Notes: a model not told the origin generated them from the sequence alone. Counted from the first letter of the stretch, positions 29,681-40,389 are shown. The stretch is DNA of 64,000 nt from Kushneria sinocarnis (GCF_003633775.1 NZ_RBIN01000010.1:1-64000), one strand, 5' to 3'. Numbers and translations: made by a program.

Positions 29681-32525
29681 AGCGGCGGACCTCGCCGGGA
29701 CCGTCCGGCAGATTGAGAATCGACCGCTCGGTCAGGGTGGGATGATCGGGGTGGGTACCGACATCCGGCCGCCGCTCCCAGCTGCGGGCGCACTTCTCGT
29801 ACGGACTGGCGATCACGCTCACCCTGAGCCCCTCCAGCTCGCTCTCGACGGCCTGCGCACCGGCCTCGGCGATCGGTTTCAGGGTGACCTCGGAGGTGAT
29901 CAGCACAAAGCGCAGCTCCTCGCCCAGCGGCGCCAGCAGCGCATGCAGGCGATCATCGACATAAAGGGTGATCTCGCTGTCCAGCGAGCCGCGGATGAGA
30001 CCGTCGTTGCGCGCCGCCTCCAGCCGCTTGTTGACCGCCTGGCGCACCTCGAGCACCTGCTCCCAGAACTCGCGGCCCATCGGCGCATCATCCGGCAGCC
30101 GGCTCAGTCCGTCATAGAAGGTGGTGAAGAACACGCTCTCCTCGCGCTCGCCGGGGATGTGCTCGTTGATCTCCTCGGCGGTGAACGAGGTGATCGGGGC
30201 GATCCAGCGGCAGATCGCCTCGATCACGTGATAGAGCGCGCTCTGGCAGCTGCGCCGCGCCAGCGAGTCCGCCTGGGTGGTGTACTGGCGATCCTTGATG
30301 ACATCGAGATAGAAGCTGCCCAGATCACGCGAACAGAAGGTATGCACCTGCTGATAGATATCGAGAAAGCGATACTCCTCGTAGGCCTGCTCGATGCGCG
30401 CCTGCAGCAGTGAGGCACGGTCGACCAGCCAGCGATCCAGCGCCAGCATGTCATCGAAGGCCACCAGGTCGCGCTGCGGTTCGAAACCGGTCAGGTTGCC
30501 CAGCAGAAAGCGCGAGGTATTGCGGATGCGGCGATAGGCATCGGCGGTGCGCTTGAGGATCTCGTCGGAGACGGCCATCTCGCCGGAGTAGTCGGTGGAG
30601 GCCACCCACAGCCGCAGGATATCGGCGCCCAGCCGATCCATCACCTGCTGGGGCGCGATCACGTTGCCCAGCGACTTGGACATCTTGCGACCGTCGGCAT
30701 CGACGGTAAAGCCGTGGGTCAGCAGGGCCCTGTAGGGCGGGCGCCCGTCGATCGCGCTGCCGGTCAGCAGCGAGGAGTGAAACCAGCCGCGATGCTGATC
30801 CGAGCCTTCGAGGTAGAGATCGGCGATCGGCCCCTCGGCATGCCCCATCGGATGGGAACCGCGCATCACGTGAAAGTGCGTGGTGCCGGAGTCGAACCAG
30901 ACATCCAGGGTGTCGCTGACCTTGTCGTACTGCGCGGCCTCGTCGCCCAGCAGTTCGGCGGAGTCGAGCTGGAACCAGGCCTCGATGCCGGCCTCCTCGA
31001 CCCGCCGGGCCACCTCTTCCATCAGCTCGACGGTGCGCGGATGCAGCTCCCCGGTCTCGCGATGCAGAAAGAACGGAATCGGCACCCCCCAGTTGCGCTG
31101 GCGCGAGATGCACCAGTCCGGCCGGCTCTCGATCATGCCGCGCAGGCGTGCCTGCCCCCAGGCGGGATGAAAGCGGGTAGCCTCGACCCCTGCCAGCGCC
31201 CGTTCGCGCAGCGACTGACCTTCCCGGCCGGCCTGGTCCATGCGCACGAACCACTGGGCGGTGGCGCGATAGACCAGCGGCGTCTTGTGCCGCCAGCAGT
31301 GCATGTAGCTGTGCTCCATGCGCCGATGGGCCAGCAGGCTGCCGGCCTGCTCGAGTGCCTCGACGATATGGGCATTGGCCTTCCAGATGTTCTGGCCGCC
31401 AAACAGCGGCAGCGACTCGGCATAGATGCCATCGCCCTGGACCGGGTTGAGGATCTCCTCGAAGTCCATGCCATAGCGCCGGCAGGTGAAGAAGTCATCC
31501 TCGCCATAGGCCGGCGCCGAGTGCACCACCCCGGTACCCGCGCCCAGCTCGACATAGTCCGCCAGCTGTACCGGCGAAACGCGTTCGTAGCCGGCATCCA
31601 GTGCGGCCAGCGGATGGCGGAACTCAAGCAGCTCCAGCGCACTGCCCGGCGCCGTGGCGAGGGTTTCGCCTTCGAGGCCGTAGCGCTCGAGACAGCTTTC
31701 GACCAGCTCCTCGGCCAGCAGCAGGACCCGCTCGCCGACATGCACCAGCGCGTAGGTGAAATCGGGATGGGCATTGAGCGCCTGGTTGGCCGGAATGGTC
31801 CAGGGCGTGGTGGTCCAGATCATCGCCGCCGCCGGGGCCGGCAGCGTGGTCAGGCCGAAGGCCTCGGCCAGCCGACCGTCATCCACGGCCGCGAAGGCCA
31901 CATCAATGGCATCGGACTCCTTGTTCTGATACTCCACCTCGGCCTCGGCCAGTGCCGAACCGCAGTCGAAGCACCAGTTGACCGGCTTGAGGCCCTTGAA
32001 CACGAAGCCCTGGTCGACCATGCGCGCCAGCGCCCGGATCTCGCCGGCCTCATTGGCGTAATCCATGGTGCGGTAGGGATTCTCCCAGTCACCGACCACC
32101 CCGAGACGCACGAAGTCGGTACGCTGCACATCGATCTGCTCGGCGGCATAGGCCCGGCACAGCTCGCGCGTCTTCTCCGGCGCCAGATGCTTGCCATGGG
32201 AGGTTTCCACCCGGTGCTCGATCGGCAGCCCGTGGCAGTCCCAGCCCGGCACATAGGGCGCGTCAAGGCCGGCCAGCGTCTTCGACTTGACGATGAAGTC
32301 CTTGAGAATCTTGTTGACGGCGTGACCGATGTGAATGCTGCCGTTGGCATAGGGCGGGCCATCGTGCAACACGAACTTCTCGCGGTTGCGGCCGATCTCG
32401 CGCAGGCGCTGATACAGCCCGATCTCATGCCAGCGCTGAATGCGACGCGGCTCCTGCGACGGCAGATTGCCGCGCATCGGAAAATCGGTATGGGGCAGGT
32501 TCAGCGTGTGCTTGTAATCACTCAT
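29673..32525 (-). CDS. ileS: Isoleucyl-tRNA synthetase
   Basis: Class I synthetase charging tRNA-Ile, with an editing domain. The 950-residue protein has HIGH at 65-68, a CP1 editing domain, KMSKS at about 614-618 and the anticodon-binding domain. The C-terminal zinc finger is degenerate: by alignment with the E. coli tail (C902, C905, C922, C925) only C912 is kept, and the other three positions are S915, T932 and S935, although the surrounding residues still align. Elsewhere the enzyme looks intact. It begins 8 bases after the ribF stop and overlaps lspA. Confidence 0.97.
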   Translation of the reverse strand: MSDYKHTLNLPHTDFPMRGNLPSQEPRRIQRWHEIGLYQRLREIGRNREKFVLHDGPPYANGSIHIGHAVNKILKDFIVKSKTLAGLDAPYVPGWDCHGLPIEHRVETSHGKHLAPEKTRELCRAYAAEQIDVQRTDFVRLGVVGDWENPYRTMDYANEAGEIRALARMVDQGFVFKGLKPVNWCFDCGSALAEAEVEYQNKESDAIDVAFAAVDDGRLAEAFGLTTLPAPAAAMIWTTTPWTIPANQALNAHPDFTYALVHVGERVLLLAEELVESCLERYGLEGETLATAPGSALELLEFRHPLAALDAGYERVSPVQLADYVELGAGTGVVHSAPAYGEDDFFTCRRYGMDFEEILNPVQGDGIYAESLPLFGGQNIWKANAHIVEALEQAGSLLAHRRMEHSYMHCWRHKTPLVYRATAQWFVRMDQAGREGQSLRERALAGVEATRFHPAWGQARLRGMIESRPDWCISRQRNWGVPIPFFLHRETGELHPRTVELMEEVARRVEEAGIEAWFQLDSAELLGDEAAQYDKVSDTLDVWFDSGTTHFHVMRGSHPMGHAEGPIADLYLEGSDQHRGWFHSSLLTGSAIDGRPPYRALLTHGFTVDADGRKMSKSLGNVIAPQQVMDRLGADILRLWVASTDYSGEMAVSDEILKRTADAYRRIRNTSRFLLGNLTGFEPQRDLVAFDDMLALDRWLVDRASLLQARIEQAYEEYRFLDIYQQVHTFCSRDLGSFYLDVIKDRQYTTQADSLARRSCQSALYHVIEAICRWIAPITSFTAEEINEHIPGEREESVFFTTFYDGLSRLPDDAPMGREFWEQVLEVRQAVNKRLEAARNDGLIRGSLDSEITLYVDDRLHALLAPLGEELRFVLITSEVTLKPIAEAGAQAVESELEGLRVSVIASPYEKCARSWERRPDVGTHPDHPTLTERSILNLPDGPGEVRRYA

Positions 32526-32533
32526 GTCGTGGG

Positions 32534-33556
32534 TCAGCCGTCTTCAGAATCGTTGGGCAAGGGTGTCGCAGCCAGCGGGGCGGACGCCAGCGGCAGGTCC
32601 ACGGCACCGAAATCATCACGGGTCGGTATCGACTGCCGGAAGAAGTCGCGCGCACGCGCCATGTCATCCGCCATCCAGCGCTTGAGCGTTTCGATACCGT
32701 CAAAGGTCATTTCACCCCGCAGCCGGGCACAGGGCATTACCGTCATTATCCGCCCGTAGAGACACTCGTCGAAATCGAACAGGTGCACTTCCAGCACCGG
32801 CCGGTCGCCGCCCACCGTGGGGCGCCAGCCGATGTTGGCCACGCCGGACAGGCGGCGGCCATCGTCGAGCTCGGTCAGCACTGCATAAACACCGCGCAGT
32901 GCCAGCGGTCCGCTCAGCAGCGGCACGTTGGCGGTCGGCACGCCGATGGTGCGCCCGAGCTGGCGATCGCGGATCACCCGGCCGTGCAGCTGCCAGGGGC
33001 GACCCAGCAGGCGGGCTGCCTGATGAAAGTTGCCCGAGGCCAGCAGGGTCCGGATCCGGGAGCTCGAGACACGCTCGCTGTCCAGCGTGAAGGTGCGTGT
33101 ATGCTCGAGACCGTAGCCGACCTGCTGCCCTACCTGACGCAGCAGCTCGAAGTCACCGGCACGATCGCAGCCGAAGCGGAAGTCATCCCCGACCACCAGA
33201 TGCCGCACCCCGAGCCCCTCGATCAGCACCCGGTCGATGAACTCGCGCGCCGACAGCTCGCGCAGGCGGCGATTGAACGGCAGGCAGAGCACCCGATCGG
33301 CGCCATGAGCCGCCAGCAGCCGCACCTTGTCGGAGAGCCGGGTCAGCCGCGGTGGCGCCTGGTCACCGGCGAAATATTCACGCGGCTGGGGCTCGAAGAT
33401 GACCACCACGGCCGGCAGGTCATGCGCCCGGGCGTGACTCTTGAGCTGATCGAGAATCGCCTGATGACCGCGATGCACGCCATCGAAGTTGCCGATGGTC
33501 ACCACGCTGTGGCGATGGCGGGGGCGCAGATTGTGCAGGCCTCTGATCACTTCCAT
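32534..33556 (-). CDS. ribF: Bifunctional riboflavin kinase / FAD synthetase
   Basis: Converts riboflavin to FMN and then FAD. The N-terminal nucleotidyltransferase domain has [10 protein letters not shown] at residues 22-31; the C-terminal flavokinase domain shows the PTAN block (GVPTANVPL) and VANIGWRPT. It has 340 residues, with about 20 poorly conserved residues at the end. The ATG at 33556 gives the standard [10 protein letters not shown] start, though no strong Shine-Dalgarno is seen. First of the tightly packed ribF-ileS-lspA-fkpB genes, downstream of murJ by 79 bases. Confidence 0.96.
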   Translation of the reverse strand: MEVIRGLHNLRPRHRHSVVTIGNFDGVHRGHQAILDQLKSHARAHDLPAVVVIFEPQPREYFAGDQAPPRLTRLSDKVRLLAAHGADRVLCLPFNRRLRELSAREFIDRVLIEGLGVRHLVVGDDFRFGCDRAGDFELLRQVGQQVGYGLEHTRTFTLDSERVSSSRIRTLLASGNFHQAARLLGRPWQLHGRVIRDRQLGRTIGVPTANVPLLSGPLALRGVYAVLTELDDGRRLSGVANIGWRPTVGGDRPVLEVHLFDFDECLYGRIMTVMPCARLRGEMTFDGIETLKRWMADDMARARDFFRQSIPTRDDFGAVDLPLASAPLAATPLPNDSEDG

Positions 33557-33635
33557 GGGGACATCGTCACGAGCATCGCTGAAAAGGGTCGAGTATAGCC
33601 GGATGCAGCCCGGCTCGACAGCATCCGCACCTGCC

Positions 33636-35192
33636 CTAGCCGCGCAGCCGGAGGTGCCGCAGCCGGACACCGGTCAGTGCCAGCCAGCCGAAATAGACCG
33701 ACACGCCGCCGATAACCAGCGCGGCAATCATTGCCAGCCGTCGCGGCAGCTCCCAGGCCAGCCAGCTGTGCCACTCCGGCGTGGCCCACCACAGTCCGCC
33801 GGTCAGCAGCAGGCAGCCGCCGCCCAGCTGCCCTGCCAGCCGCCACCAGCCGGGCTGAAAGTGCAGCACATCACGCCGGCGCAGACCGCGCGCCAGCAGG
33901 CCGGCATTGAGCCAGGCCGAAAGGGCCGTTGCCAGAGCCAGCCCGGCATGGGCCAGCGGCCCCATCAGAGCCACGTTGAGCCCCATGTTGGCAATCATCG
34001 CCACTACCCCGATCTTCACCGGCGTAACGGTATCCTGACGCGCGTAGTAGCCCGGCGCCAGCACCTTGATCAGCATGAAGGCCAGCAGGCCGGTGGCATA
34101 GGCGCGCAGGCTCAGGGCCGACATCGCGATGTCATGCTCGGTCATCGCGCCGTACTGGAACAGGGTCACCAGCAGTGGCTCGGCCAGCACCAGCAGGGCC
34201 AGCGCCGCCGGCAGCCCGATCAGCAGCACCGCCCGAATCCCCCAGTCGAGCATGCGCGCGAAATGCTGCGGATCATTGGTGGCATGCTGACGCGACAGCG
34301 CCGGCAGGATCACCGTACCGATGGCGATGCCGAACACGCCCAGCGGCAGTTCGACCAGCCGATCGGAGTAGTAAAGCCAGGACACGCTGCCCGAGGCCAG
34401 CAGCGAGGCCAGCACGGTATCCACCAGCAGGTTGATCTGCGACACCGACACCCCGAACATCGCCGGGCCCATCAGTCGCAGGATACGCCGTACCCCGTGA
34501 TGGCGGAAATTCGGTCGCAGCCGCGGCAGCAGGCCAAGCCGGGCCAGAAACGGCAGCTGGAACAGCAGCTGGGCCAGCCCGGCCAGCAGCACCCCCCAGG
34601 CCAGCGCCATCACCGGCTCGGCCAGCAGCGGCGCCAGCCACAGTGCCGCGGCGATCAGCACCAGATTGAGCAGCACCGGAGTGAAGGCCGGCACCGCAAA
34701 CCGGCTGTAGCTGTTGAGCACACTACCGGAGAAGGCGGTCAGCGAGATCAGCAGCAGATAGGGGAAGGTGATGCGCAGCATGTCGGCCGTCAGCGCCAGC
34801 TTGCCGTGGCCGTCATCATGAAAGCCGGGGGCAAACACCCACACCAGCCAGGGAGCACAGACCACCGCCACCACGGTCAGCGCCAGCAGTACCAGCGCCA
34901 GGGTACCGGCAGTGGCATCGAGCAACTCGCGGGTCTCGCGATGCTCACGCTGGGTGGCGTACTCCGACAGCACTGGTACGAAGGCCTGATTGAAGGCCCC
35001 CTCGGCAAACAGCCGGCGCATGAAATTGGGAATGCGAAAGGCGATGAAAAAGGCATCCGCCCCGCTGCCGGCACCGAACAGGGTGGCGATCACGACATCG
35101 CGCACCAGCCCCAGCACACGCGACAGCATGGTCATGACGCCCACTACGGCACCGGAGCGCAACAGACCATTCCCCGTTCGCGATTCACTCAT
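33636..35192 (-). CDS. murJ: Lipid II flippase MurJ
   Basis: Flips lipid-linked peptidoglycan precursor across the inner membrane. The 518 residues form about 14 membrane helices of the MATE-like MVF fold; the N-terminal block MTMLSRVLGLVRDV and GADAFFIAFRIPNFMRRLFAEGAF, with its functional arginines, is conserved. Located between rpsT and ribF on the same strand, the order found in Pseudomonas and E. coli relatives. Confidence 0.97.
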   Translation of the reverse strand: MSESRTGNGLLRSGAVVGVMTMLSRVLGLVRDVVIATLFGAGSGADAFFIAFRIPNFMRRLFAEGAFNQAFVPVLSEYATQREHRETRELLDATAGTLALVLLALTVVAVVCAPWLVWVFAPGFHDDGHGKLALTADMLRITFPYLLLISLTAFSGSVLNSYSRFAVPAFTPVLLNLVLIAAALWLAPLLAEPVMALAWGVLLAGLAQLLFQLPFLARLGLLPRLRPNFRHHGVRRILRLMGPAMFGVSVSQINLLVDTVLASLLASGSVSWLYYSDRLVELPLGVFGIAIGTVILPALSRQHATNDPQHFARMLDWGIRAVLLIGLPAALALLVLAEPLLVTLFQYGAMTEHDIAMSALSLRAYATGLLAFMLIKVLAPGYYARQDTVTPVKIGVVAMIANMGLNVALMGPLAHAGLALATALSAWLNAGLLARGLRRRDVLHFQPGWWRLAGQLGGGCLLLTGGLWWATPEWHSWLAWELPRRLAMIAALVIGGVSVYFGWLALTGVRLRHLRLRG

Positions 35193-35282
35193 GACAGGAT
35201 GCTCAAGATGGGCTCACCGACAGCACCATCGCACGCCAGCGGCTTCGATGGCGACAGCCGGCCAGGCCGATAATCGGCGACA

Positions 35283-35308
35283 AAAAAACCGGCCGAAGCC
35301 GGTTTTTT
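35283..35308 (-). terminator. rpsT terminator
   Basis: An 11-bp stem AAAAAACCGGC/GCCGGTTTTTT with a CGAA loop (UUCG-type on the transcript) and a run of seven T on the minus strand, 19 bases past the rpsT stop. A textbook intrinsic terminator; symmetric enough to work on both strands. Confidence 0.92.
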
Positions 35309-35326
35309 CTCCAACGGCTACCGGCT

Positions 35327-35593
35327 TCAGGCCGCCAGCGCCTTGATGCGGGCATTGAGCCGGCTCTTGACGCGCGCAGCGCGCTTCTTGTCATAGGCCG
35401 GCTTGTCGGCGATCCGATCGATCACCTTCTGGGCTGCGCGGAATTCGCTCATCGCGGCAGCGTGATCGCCGCTGCGGATCGCCTTGACCACGCGCTTGAT
35501 GTAGGTGCGTACCATGGAACGCTGGCTGGCGTTGTGCTTGCGGCGCAGTTCGTTTTTCAGCGCGCGCTTGCGGGCCTGCTTGGTGTTGGCCAT
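35327..35593 (-). CDS. rpsT: 30S ribosomal protein S20
   Basis: 88-residue basic primary rRNA-binding protein of the small subunit. Begins MANTKQARKRALKNELRRKHN and ends with the Arg/Lys/Ala-rich helix, fully typical. GGGAGA precedes the ATG at 35593. Monocistronic, with a strong terminator. Confidence 0.98.
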   Translation of the reverse strand: MANTKQARKRALKNELRRKHNASQRSMVRTYIKRVVKAIRSGDHAAAMSEFRAAQKVIDRIADKPAYDKKRAARVKSRLNARIKALAA

Positions 35594-35720
35594 CGTCGTC
35601 TCTCCCTGGAGATGTGGACGTAGTGCATTGATTGAAGCGCCTCTTGAGCGGGCGCCTGGCAAGGAGTCGGCTCACCCCGGCCGCTGCTGCAGGGCATGGC
35701 CGATGGGCAAGGCGAGCGGC

Positions 35721-35749
35721 ATTCTAACAGCGTTGCGACGGTGGCGCCA
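35721..35749 (-). promoter_or_regulatory. Candidate rpsT promoter
   Basis: TAGAAT (35721-35726, minus strand) with TGGCGC 17 bases upstream. A good -10 and weak -35, about 130 bases before rpsT and just past the proB stop. Confidence 0.35.
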
Positions 35750-35760
35750 GATGGCGCTGT

Positions 35761-36894
35761 CTACAGCACCACCAGATTGTCGCGATGGATCAGTTCCGGC
35801 GCTTCCATGTACCCCAGCACCTCCGGGATGGCATGACTGGCAATGCCCAGGATGCGCGCCGCCTCGCCGGCGTCGTAATTCACCAGCCCGCGGGCAATCA
35901 CCCGGCCCTGCTCATCCAGGCAGGAGACCATGTCACCACGCCGGAACTGTCCGGCCACCCGGGTCACCCCGACCGGCAGCAGGCTCGAACCGCGGCGACA
36001 CAGTCCGGCGACGGCGCCTGCATCGAGTGTCAGCGTACCGCGCACCTGCAGCTGCCCCGCCAGCCAGCGCTTGCGCGCGGTCATGGGCGCGTGCTCGGGA
36101 TGCAGCAGGGTACCCAGCCGCTCGCCCGCCATCAGGCGTGCCATGACCTCCGGCTGACGACCGCTGGCAATCGCGGTCACCGCTCCCGAGCGCGCCGCCA
36201 GCCGTGCCGCACGCACCTTGGTGGCCATGCCGCCGCGCCCCAGCGCACCGCCGTCGCCGGCGACCTGCTCCCAGCGCGGATCGCCGGCATCGCCCTCGTG
36301 AATCAGCCGGGCACCGGGGTCGTGGCGCGGATCGGCGTCGAACAGCCCCTCCTGGTCGGTCAGGATGATCAGGGCATCGGCCTCGAGCAGATTGGCCACC
36401 AGCGCTCCCAGGGTGTCGTTGTCCCCGAAGCGGATCTCGTCGGTCACCACGGTATCGTTCTCGTTGACGATCGCCACCACCTGCATCGCGATCAGGGAGC
36501 GCAGTGCCGAGCGGGCGTTGAGATAGCGCTTGCGATTGGAGAGATCATCATGGGTCAGCAGGATCTGCGCGGTGCGCACATCGAAGCGGGCAAAGTGCTG
36601 CTCATAGCACTGCACCAGCCCGGTCTGGCCAACCGCAGCGGCGGCCTGCAGCTCGTGCAGCGCGCCAGGGCGGCGGGTCCAGCCCAGCCGCGCCATGCCC
36701 GCGGCAACCGCGCCCGAGGAGACCAGCACGACCTCGACGCCCTGACGGTGCAGGGCGGCCAGCTGGTCGACCCAGCCGGCAATCGCGGCCTCGTCAAGCC
36801 CCCGGCCATCGTTGGTCAGCAGGGCACTGCCGATCTTGACCACCACGCGCCGGGCCTGCGCCAGTGCGGCACGCGTCACTGCCTGTTCACTCAT
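35761..36894 (-). CDS. proB: Glutamate 5-kinase
   Basis: First step of proline synthesis, phosphorylating glutamate; feedback-inhibited by proline. The amino-acid-kinase domain begins [12 protein letters not shown] (about residue 17) and includes the [24 protein letters not shown] block. A C-terminal PUA domain (about 280-360) is present. It has 377 residues from the ATG at 36894, which is preceded by GGAGAG; a GTG 24 bases upstream is less likely. Follows obgE on the same strand with a 45-base gap. Proline is also an osmoprotectant in salt-tolerant bacteria. Confidence 0.96.
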   Translation of the reverse strand: MSEQAVTRAALAQARRVVVKIGSALLTNDGRGLDEAAIAGWVDQLAALHRQGVEVVLVSSGAVAAGMARLGWTRRPGALHELQAAAAVGQTGLVQCYEQHFARFDVRTAQILLTHDDLSNRKRYLNARSALRSLIAMQVVAIVNENDTVVTDEIRFGDNDTLGALVANLLEADALIILTDQEGLFDADPRHDPGARLIHEGDAGDPRWEQVAGDGGALGRGGMATKVRAARLAARSGAVTAIASGRQPEVMARLMAGERLGTLLHPEHAPMTARKRWLAGQLQVRGTLTLDAGAVAGLCRRGSSLLPVGVTRVAGQFRRGDMVSCLDEQGRVIARGLVNYDAGEAARILGIASHAIPEVLGYMEAPELIHRDNLVVL

Positions 36895-36939
36895 CGCCTC
36901 GCTCTCCGACTCGACCACCCCGTGCAGCCACCTCCCGGC

Positions 36940-38121
36940 TCAGGGCGCGTACTCGATCTCCATGTCGTGATCATCGTCGTCGTCATCATCCTGCGCGGCA
37001 TGACGGCGGCGGTGTCCCAGCCGATCCTCGGTGCGTGCCACGGCCTCGGCTTCCATGCGCTGGCGCATGTCGCGCTCGAACTCGGCCGCCGTCTCGTCCT
37101 CGGCCTCCAGCCGGGACTGCTCGGTCAGCCAGCGATGAATCGTCTGCATCAGGGTATCGGTACCCTCCCGGGCGATGGCCGAGATGTGGAATACCGGCCC
37201 TTCCCAGTTCAGCCGGGCCCGGATCTCGTCGGTCAGTGCCTTGCGTGTGTCGTCATCGACCAGGTCGCACTTGTTGAGCACCAGCCAGCGCGGCCGCTGC
37301 GCCAGGGTCGCCGAGAAGCGCTGCAGCTCGGTGACGATGCGCTCGGCCGCGTCGGCCGGATCGCTCTCGTCAAACGGCGCCACGTCGATCACATGCAGCA
37401 GCAGCCGGGTACGGGTAAGATGCTTGAGAAAGCGCTGACCCAGTCCGGCGCCCTCGGCCGCCCCCTCGATCAGCCCCGGCACATCGGCCATCACGAAGTG
37501 TTCATGCATGCCCAGCTGGACCACGCCCAGGTTGGGCACCAGCGTGGTGAAGGGATAGTCCGCCACTTTCGGCCTGGCTGCCGACACCGACCGGATGAGC
37601 GTGGACTTGCCGGCATTGGGCATGCCCAGCAGGCCGACATCCGCCATCAGCTTGAGCTCGAGACGCAGCTGACGCCGCTCGCCTTCGGTGCCGGGCACGG
37701 TCTGACGCGGCGCACGGTTGGTGGAGGACTTGAAGTGCACGTTGCCCAGCCCGCGTCGGCCGCCCTGGGCCACCTTCAGCTGCTGACCGTGCTCGGTGAC
37801 GTCCCCGATCACCTCCAGCGTATCGACATCGATGACCGTGGTACCCACCGGCACCTTGACGAGCAGATCCTCGCCCCGGCGACCGTTCATCTGACTGCCC
37901 TGGCCGGGACGCCCGGTCTCCGCCCGGTAGTAGCGCTGGTACTTGAAGTCGATCAGCGTATTGAGCGCCTCATCCCCGAGCAGGATGACACTGCCGCCAT
38001 GACCGCCATCCCCGCCGTCGGGACCCCCGCGGGGAACGTACTTCTCGCGCCGAAAGCTCAGACAGCCGTTGCCGCCCTTGCCTGCCTCGACGGTAATTGC
38101 CGCTTCATCGACGAATTGCAT
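36940..38121 (-). CDS. obgE: Obg-family GTPase (ObgE/CgtA)
   Basis: Essential GTPase of 50S subunit maturation and stringent signalling. The 393 residues comprise the glycine-rich Obg domain (1-158, with [12 protein letters not shown]), then the G domain with P-loop GMPNAGKS, switch block DVPGLIEGA and NKCD. The tail after about 335 is charged and ends in seven consecutive aspartates then HDMEIEYAP, as in several gammaproteobacterial ObgE proteins. The ATG at 38121 gives the family start MQFVDEA. Precedes proB; downstream of the rpmA terminator. Confidence 0.97.
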   Translation of the reverse strand: MQFVDEAAITVEAGKGGNGCLSFRREKYVPRGGPDGGDGGHGGSVILLGDEALNTLIDFKYQRYYRAETGRPGQGSQMNGRRGEDLLVKVPVGTTVIDVDTLEVIGDVTEHGQQLKVAQGGRRGLGNVHFKSSTNRAPRQTVPGTEGERRQLRLELKLMADVGLLGMPNAGKSTLIRSVSAARPKVADYPFTTLVPNLGVVQLGMHEHFVMADVPGLIEGAAEGAGLGQRFLKHLTRTRLLLHVIDVAPFDESDPADAAERIVTELQRFSATLAQRPRWLVLNKCDLVDDDTRKALTDEIRARLNWEGPVFHISAIAREGTDTLMQTIHRWLTEQSRLEAEDETAAEFERDMRQRMEAEAVARTEDRLGHRRRHAAQDDDDDDDHDMEIEYAP

Positions 38122-38209
38122 GATCCTGCTCCCGGCGCACACACGCCATGACCATGAGCCTGTTCACGCTCGCCGTACCGGCGGCGGCCGGAGAACGGGC
38201 TCCACGAAA

Positions 38210-38233
38210 AAGGCCCCGCCGAGGCGGGGCCTT
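38210..38233 (-). terminator. rplU-rpmA operon terminator
   Basis: A 10-bp stem AAGGCCCCGC/GCGGGGCCTT with a short loop, followed on the minus strand by TTTTT; 31 bases past the rpmA stop. Confidence 0.9.
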
Positions 38234-38264
38234 CCAGAGCGCCTGGCAGCGCAGTTCAGCCATC

Positions 38265-38522
38265 TCAGGCAGAGACGATGCTGACCTGCTTGCGCTGCTT
38301 CGGCCCCTTGGTTTCAAACTGCACCACGCCATCCTTGAGTGCAAACAGCGTATAATCGCGGCCTACACCGACGTTGTCACCGGCGTGAAACTTGGTGCCA
38401 CGCTGACGCACCAGGATGCTGCCGGCAGTGGCCGCCTGGCCGCCGAACAGCTTGACGCCAAGGCGCTTGGATTCGGAATCGCGACCGTTGCGCGAACTAC
38501 CTGCCGCCTTCTTGTGTGCCAT
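38265..38522 (-). CDS. rpmA: 50S ribosomal protein L27
   Basis: 85-residue L27 whose flexible N-terminus (AHKKAAGSS) reaches the peptidyl transferase centre. AGGAGG precedes the ATG. Second gene of rplU-rpmA. Confidence 0.98.
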   Translation of the reverse strand: MAHKKAAGSSRNGRDSESKRLGVKLFGGQAATAGSILVRQRGTKFHAGDNVGVGRDYTLFALKDGVVQFETKGPKQRKQVSIVSA

Positions 38523-38559
38523 GAGGCTATCCTCCTGTCATCGGGGAATCGCTGCCGCT

Positions 38560-38868
38560 TCAGGCAGAGATTCCGGTAATCTTCACTTCAGTGTACCACT
38601 GACGGTGGCCCTGACGCTTCATGTGATGCTTGCGGCGGCGGAACTTGATGATCTGCACTTTCTCGCCGCGGCCGTGCGAAACCACTTCGGCACTGACCCT
38701 GGCACCCTCGACCAGCGGCGTACCGATCTTCACATCGTCGCCGCCGACCATCAGGACCTGGTCGAAGTCGATGCTGTCACCGGTGGCCACATCAAGCTTT
38801 TCGAGCCTGAGGCGCTCACCTTCCTGAACGCGGTACTGCTTGCCACCGCTCTTGATTACTGCGTACAT
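38560..38868 (-). CDS. rplU: 50S ribosomal protein L21
   Basis: 102-residue L21, beginning [17 protein letters not shown] and carrying the basic [16 protein letters not shown] loop that binds 23S rRNA. First gene of rplU-rpmA, read from a strong promoter about 155 bases upstream; divergent from ispB as in E. coli and Pseudomonas. Confidence 0.98.
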   Translation of the reverse strand: MYAVIKSGGKQYRVQEGERLRLEKLDVATGDSIDFDQVLMVGGDDVKIGTPLVEGARVSAEVVSHGRGEKVQIIKFRRRKHHMKRQGHRQWYTEVKITGISA

Positions 38869-39021
38869 GGGATCTCTCCGGGAAACTCATCCGTCTGGCT
38901 GCTTCATCGACCTGTGGCAAGTGGCACGCATGGCACCATCTTACAGGGAGCCCGATGAGTCGAACCACCGACCGGCAGCACTGTCAAAGCGCCAGCCGGC
39001 AAATGCGATTCGGGGCGGCGA

Positions 39022-39050
39022 ATTATATATTGCTGCAGGCATCGTCTCAA
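39022..39050 (-). promoter_or_regulatory. rplU-rpmA promoter
   Basis: TTGAGA (39045-39050) and a perfect TATAAT (39022-39027) on the minus strand, 17 bases apart. The strongest sigma-70 match in the window. Confidence 0.88.
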
Positions 39051-39068
39051 GCCCCGTGTGCCAGCGGC

Positions 39069-39097
39069 TTGACGCCCTCCGGGGGGCCGCCTAGCAT
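39069..39097 (+). promoter_or_regulatory. ispB promoter
   Basis: TTGACG (39069-39074) and TAGCAT (39092-39097) with a 17-base spacer. Its -35 lies 18 bases from the divergent rplU -35, so the two polymerase sites face away from each other. Confidence 0.7.
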
Positions 39098-39246
39098 AGC
39101 CGCAATTCAGGGCCGTTCGCGTGTGCGCGTTCCGGGCAGCCAGTCAGGGCCCGAGCGTCGTCGTATCGACCGTGTCGCTGGAACGATGCCTGCATCACCC
39201 ATCCCGCACCGGTGTCCTCACCCCGCGGGATCAGCCCGAGGTTCCC

Positions 39247-40236
39247 GTGACCAGTCCAGTCATGTCCACCACTGCGCCCCCTACTCATGCCCCGGTCACC
39301 GAAGACTTTGCTGCCGTCGATCGCACCATCCGCGATCGCCTCGCCTCACGCGTACCGCTGGTTCAGACGATCGGCGCCTATATCGTGGACAGCGGCGGCA
39401 AGCGTGTCCGGCCGCTGCTGACCCTGCTGGCGGCACGCGCCCTGAACTATACGGGTGATCGCCATATCCTGCTGGCCGCCCTGATCGAATTCATGCATAC
39501 CTCGACGCTGCTGCACGATGACGTCGTCGACGAGTCGAAGCTGCGCCGCGGCCGTGCCACCGCCAATGACACCTGGGGCAATGCACCTTCGGTGCTGGTC
39601 GGCGACTTCCTCTATTCGCGCTCGTTCCAGATGATGGTCGATGTCGGCTCGATGCGGATCATGACCATTCTCTCCAGCGCCACCTCCACCATTGCCGAGG
39701 GGGAAGTGCTGCAACTGACCAATATCGGCAATGCCGATATCAGTGAAGAGGACTATTTCGAGACCATCCAGGGCAAGACCGCCATGCTGTTCGAAGCCGC
39801 CTCCCACACCGGGGCCGTGGTAGCGGACGCCACGGCCGAACAGGAGGGTGCCCTGCAGCGTTATGGGCGCTACCTGGGGCTGGCCTTTCAGCTGATCGAT
39901 GACCTGCTCGACTACCAGGGAGATGCCGATACCATGGGCAAGAACGTCGGTGACGATCTGGCCGAAGGCAAGCCCACGCTGCCGCTGATCCATGCCATGG
40001 CAGCCGGCACGCCCGAGCAGGCGGCGCTGATTCGCGAGGCAATCGACCAGGGCGGTTTGGGCCGGCTGCAGGAGGTGCTGGAAATCGTGCATGGCTGCGG
40101 CGCGCTCGACTACACCCGCCAGCGGGCCGAAGCGATGGTCGAGCTGGCGCTGAACGAACTGGACGTACTGCCGCCCTCGCCCTATCGCGACAGTCTGGAA
40201 TTGCTGGCCCGTCAGGCGGTTGATCGTTGCGCCTGA
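39247..40236 (+). CDS. ispB: Polyprenyl (octaprenyl-type) diphosphate synthase
   Basis: Trans-prenyltransferase that makes the ubiquinone side chain. Both aspartate-rich motifs are present: DDVVD at 91-95 and DDLLD at 218-222. The GTG at 39247 is preferred because GAGG lies 5 bases upstream; an in-frame ATG at 39262 has no ribosome site, and both give family-like length (329 or 324 residues). Chain length cannot be read reliably from sequence; Halomonads mostly use Q9, so a nonaprenyl product is possible. Followed by tRNA-Pro. Confidence 0.94.
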   Translation: MTSPVMSTTAPPTHAPVTEDFAAVDRTIRDRLASRVPLVQTIGAYIVDSGGKRVRPLLTLLAARALNYTGDRHILLAALIEFMHTSTLLHDDVVDESKLRRGRATANDTWGNAPSVLVGDFLYSRSFQMMVDVGSMRIMTILSSATSTIAEGEVLQLTNIGNADISEEDYFETIQGKTAMLFEAASHTGAVVADATAEQEGALQRYGRYLGLAFQLIDDLLDYQGDADTMGKNVGDDLAEGKPTLPLIHAMAAGTPEQAALIREAIDQGGLGRLQEVLEIVHGCGALDYTRQRAEAMVELALNELDVLPPSPYRDSLELLARQAVDRCA

Positions 40237-40239
40237 GCC

Positions 40240-40267
40240 TTGCATTCAGCAGTACGCCGTGTACAAT
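40240..40267 (+). promoter_or_regulatory. tRNA-Pro promoter
   Basis: TTGCAT (40240-40245) and TACAAT (40262-40267), 16 bases apart, followed by a GC-containing discriminator, 45 bases before the mature tRNA. Confidence 0.65.
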
Positions 40268-40312
40268 GACGCACCGTCAGCTCGACGTCGTCCCGAACGA
40301 CGAAAGCGACAT

Positions 40313-40389
40313 CGGAGTGTAGCTCAGCTTGGTAGAGCACTGCCTTCGGGAGGCAGGGGTCGTAGGTTCAAATCCTATCACTCCGACCA
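40313..40389 (+). tRNA. proK: tRNA-Pro (anticodon CGG)
   Basis: A 77-base cloverleaf. Acceptor stem CGGAGTG/CACTCCG, D-arm GCTC..GAGC, anticodon stem CTGCC/GGCAG with loop TTCGGGA (anticodon CGG, reading CCG), T-arm with GGTTCAAATCC, discriminator A and encoded CCA. Own promoter and terminator. Confidence 0.97.

Larger units (their letters stand above)
38869..39246. other. Intergenic region between rplU and ispB
   Basis: A 378-base divergent spacer. It holds the rplU promoter (39022-39050) and the ispB promoter (39069-39097) back to back, leaving a leader of about 150 bases on each side. I see no gene or strong structured RNA in the leaders. Confidence 0.6.

Noticed and set aside
30714..32759. 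681-codon plus-strand frame opposite ileS
   Set aside because: Antisense shadow of ileS with low-complexity composition.
40313..40389. tRNA-Pro as an integration (att) site
   Set aside because: No integrase gene and no direct repeat of the tRNA 3' end is seen in the downstream sequence.
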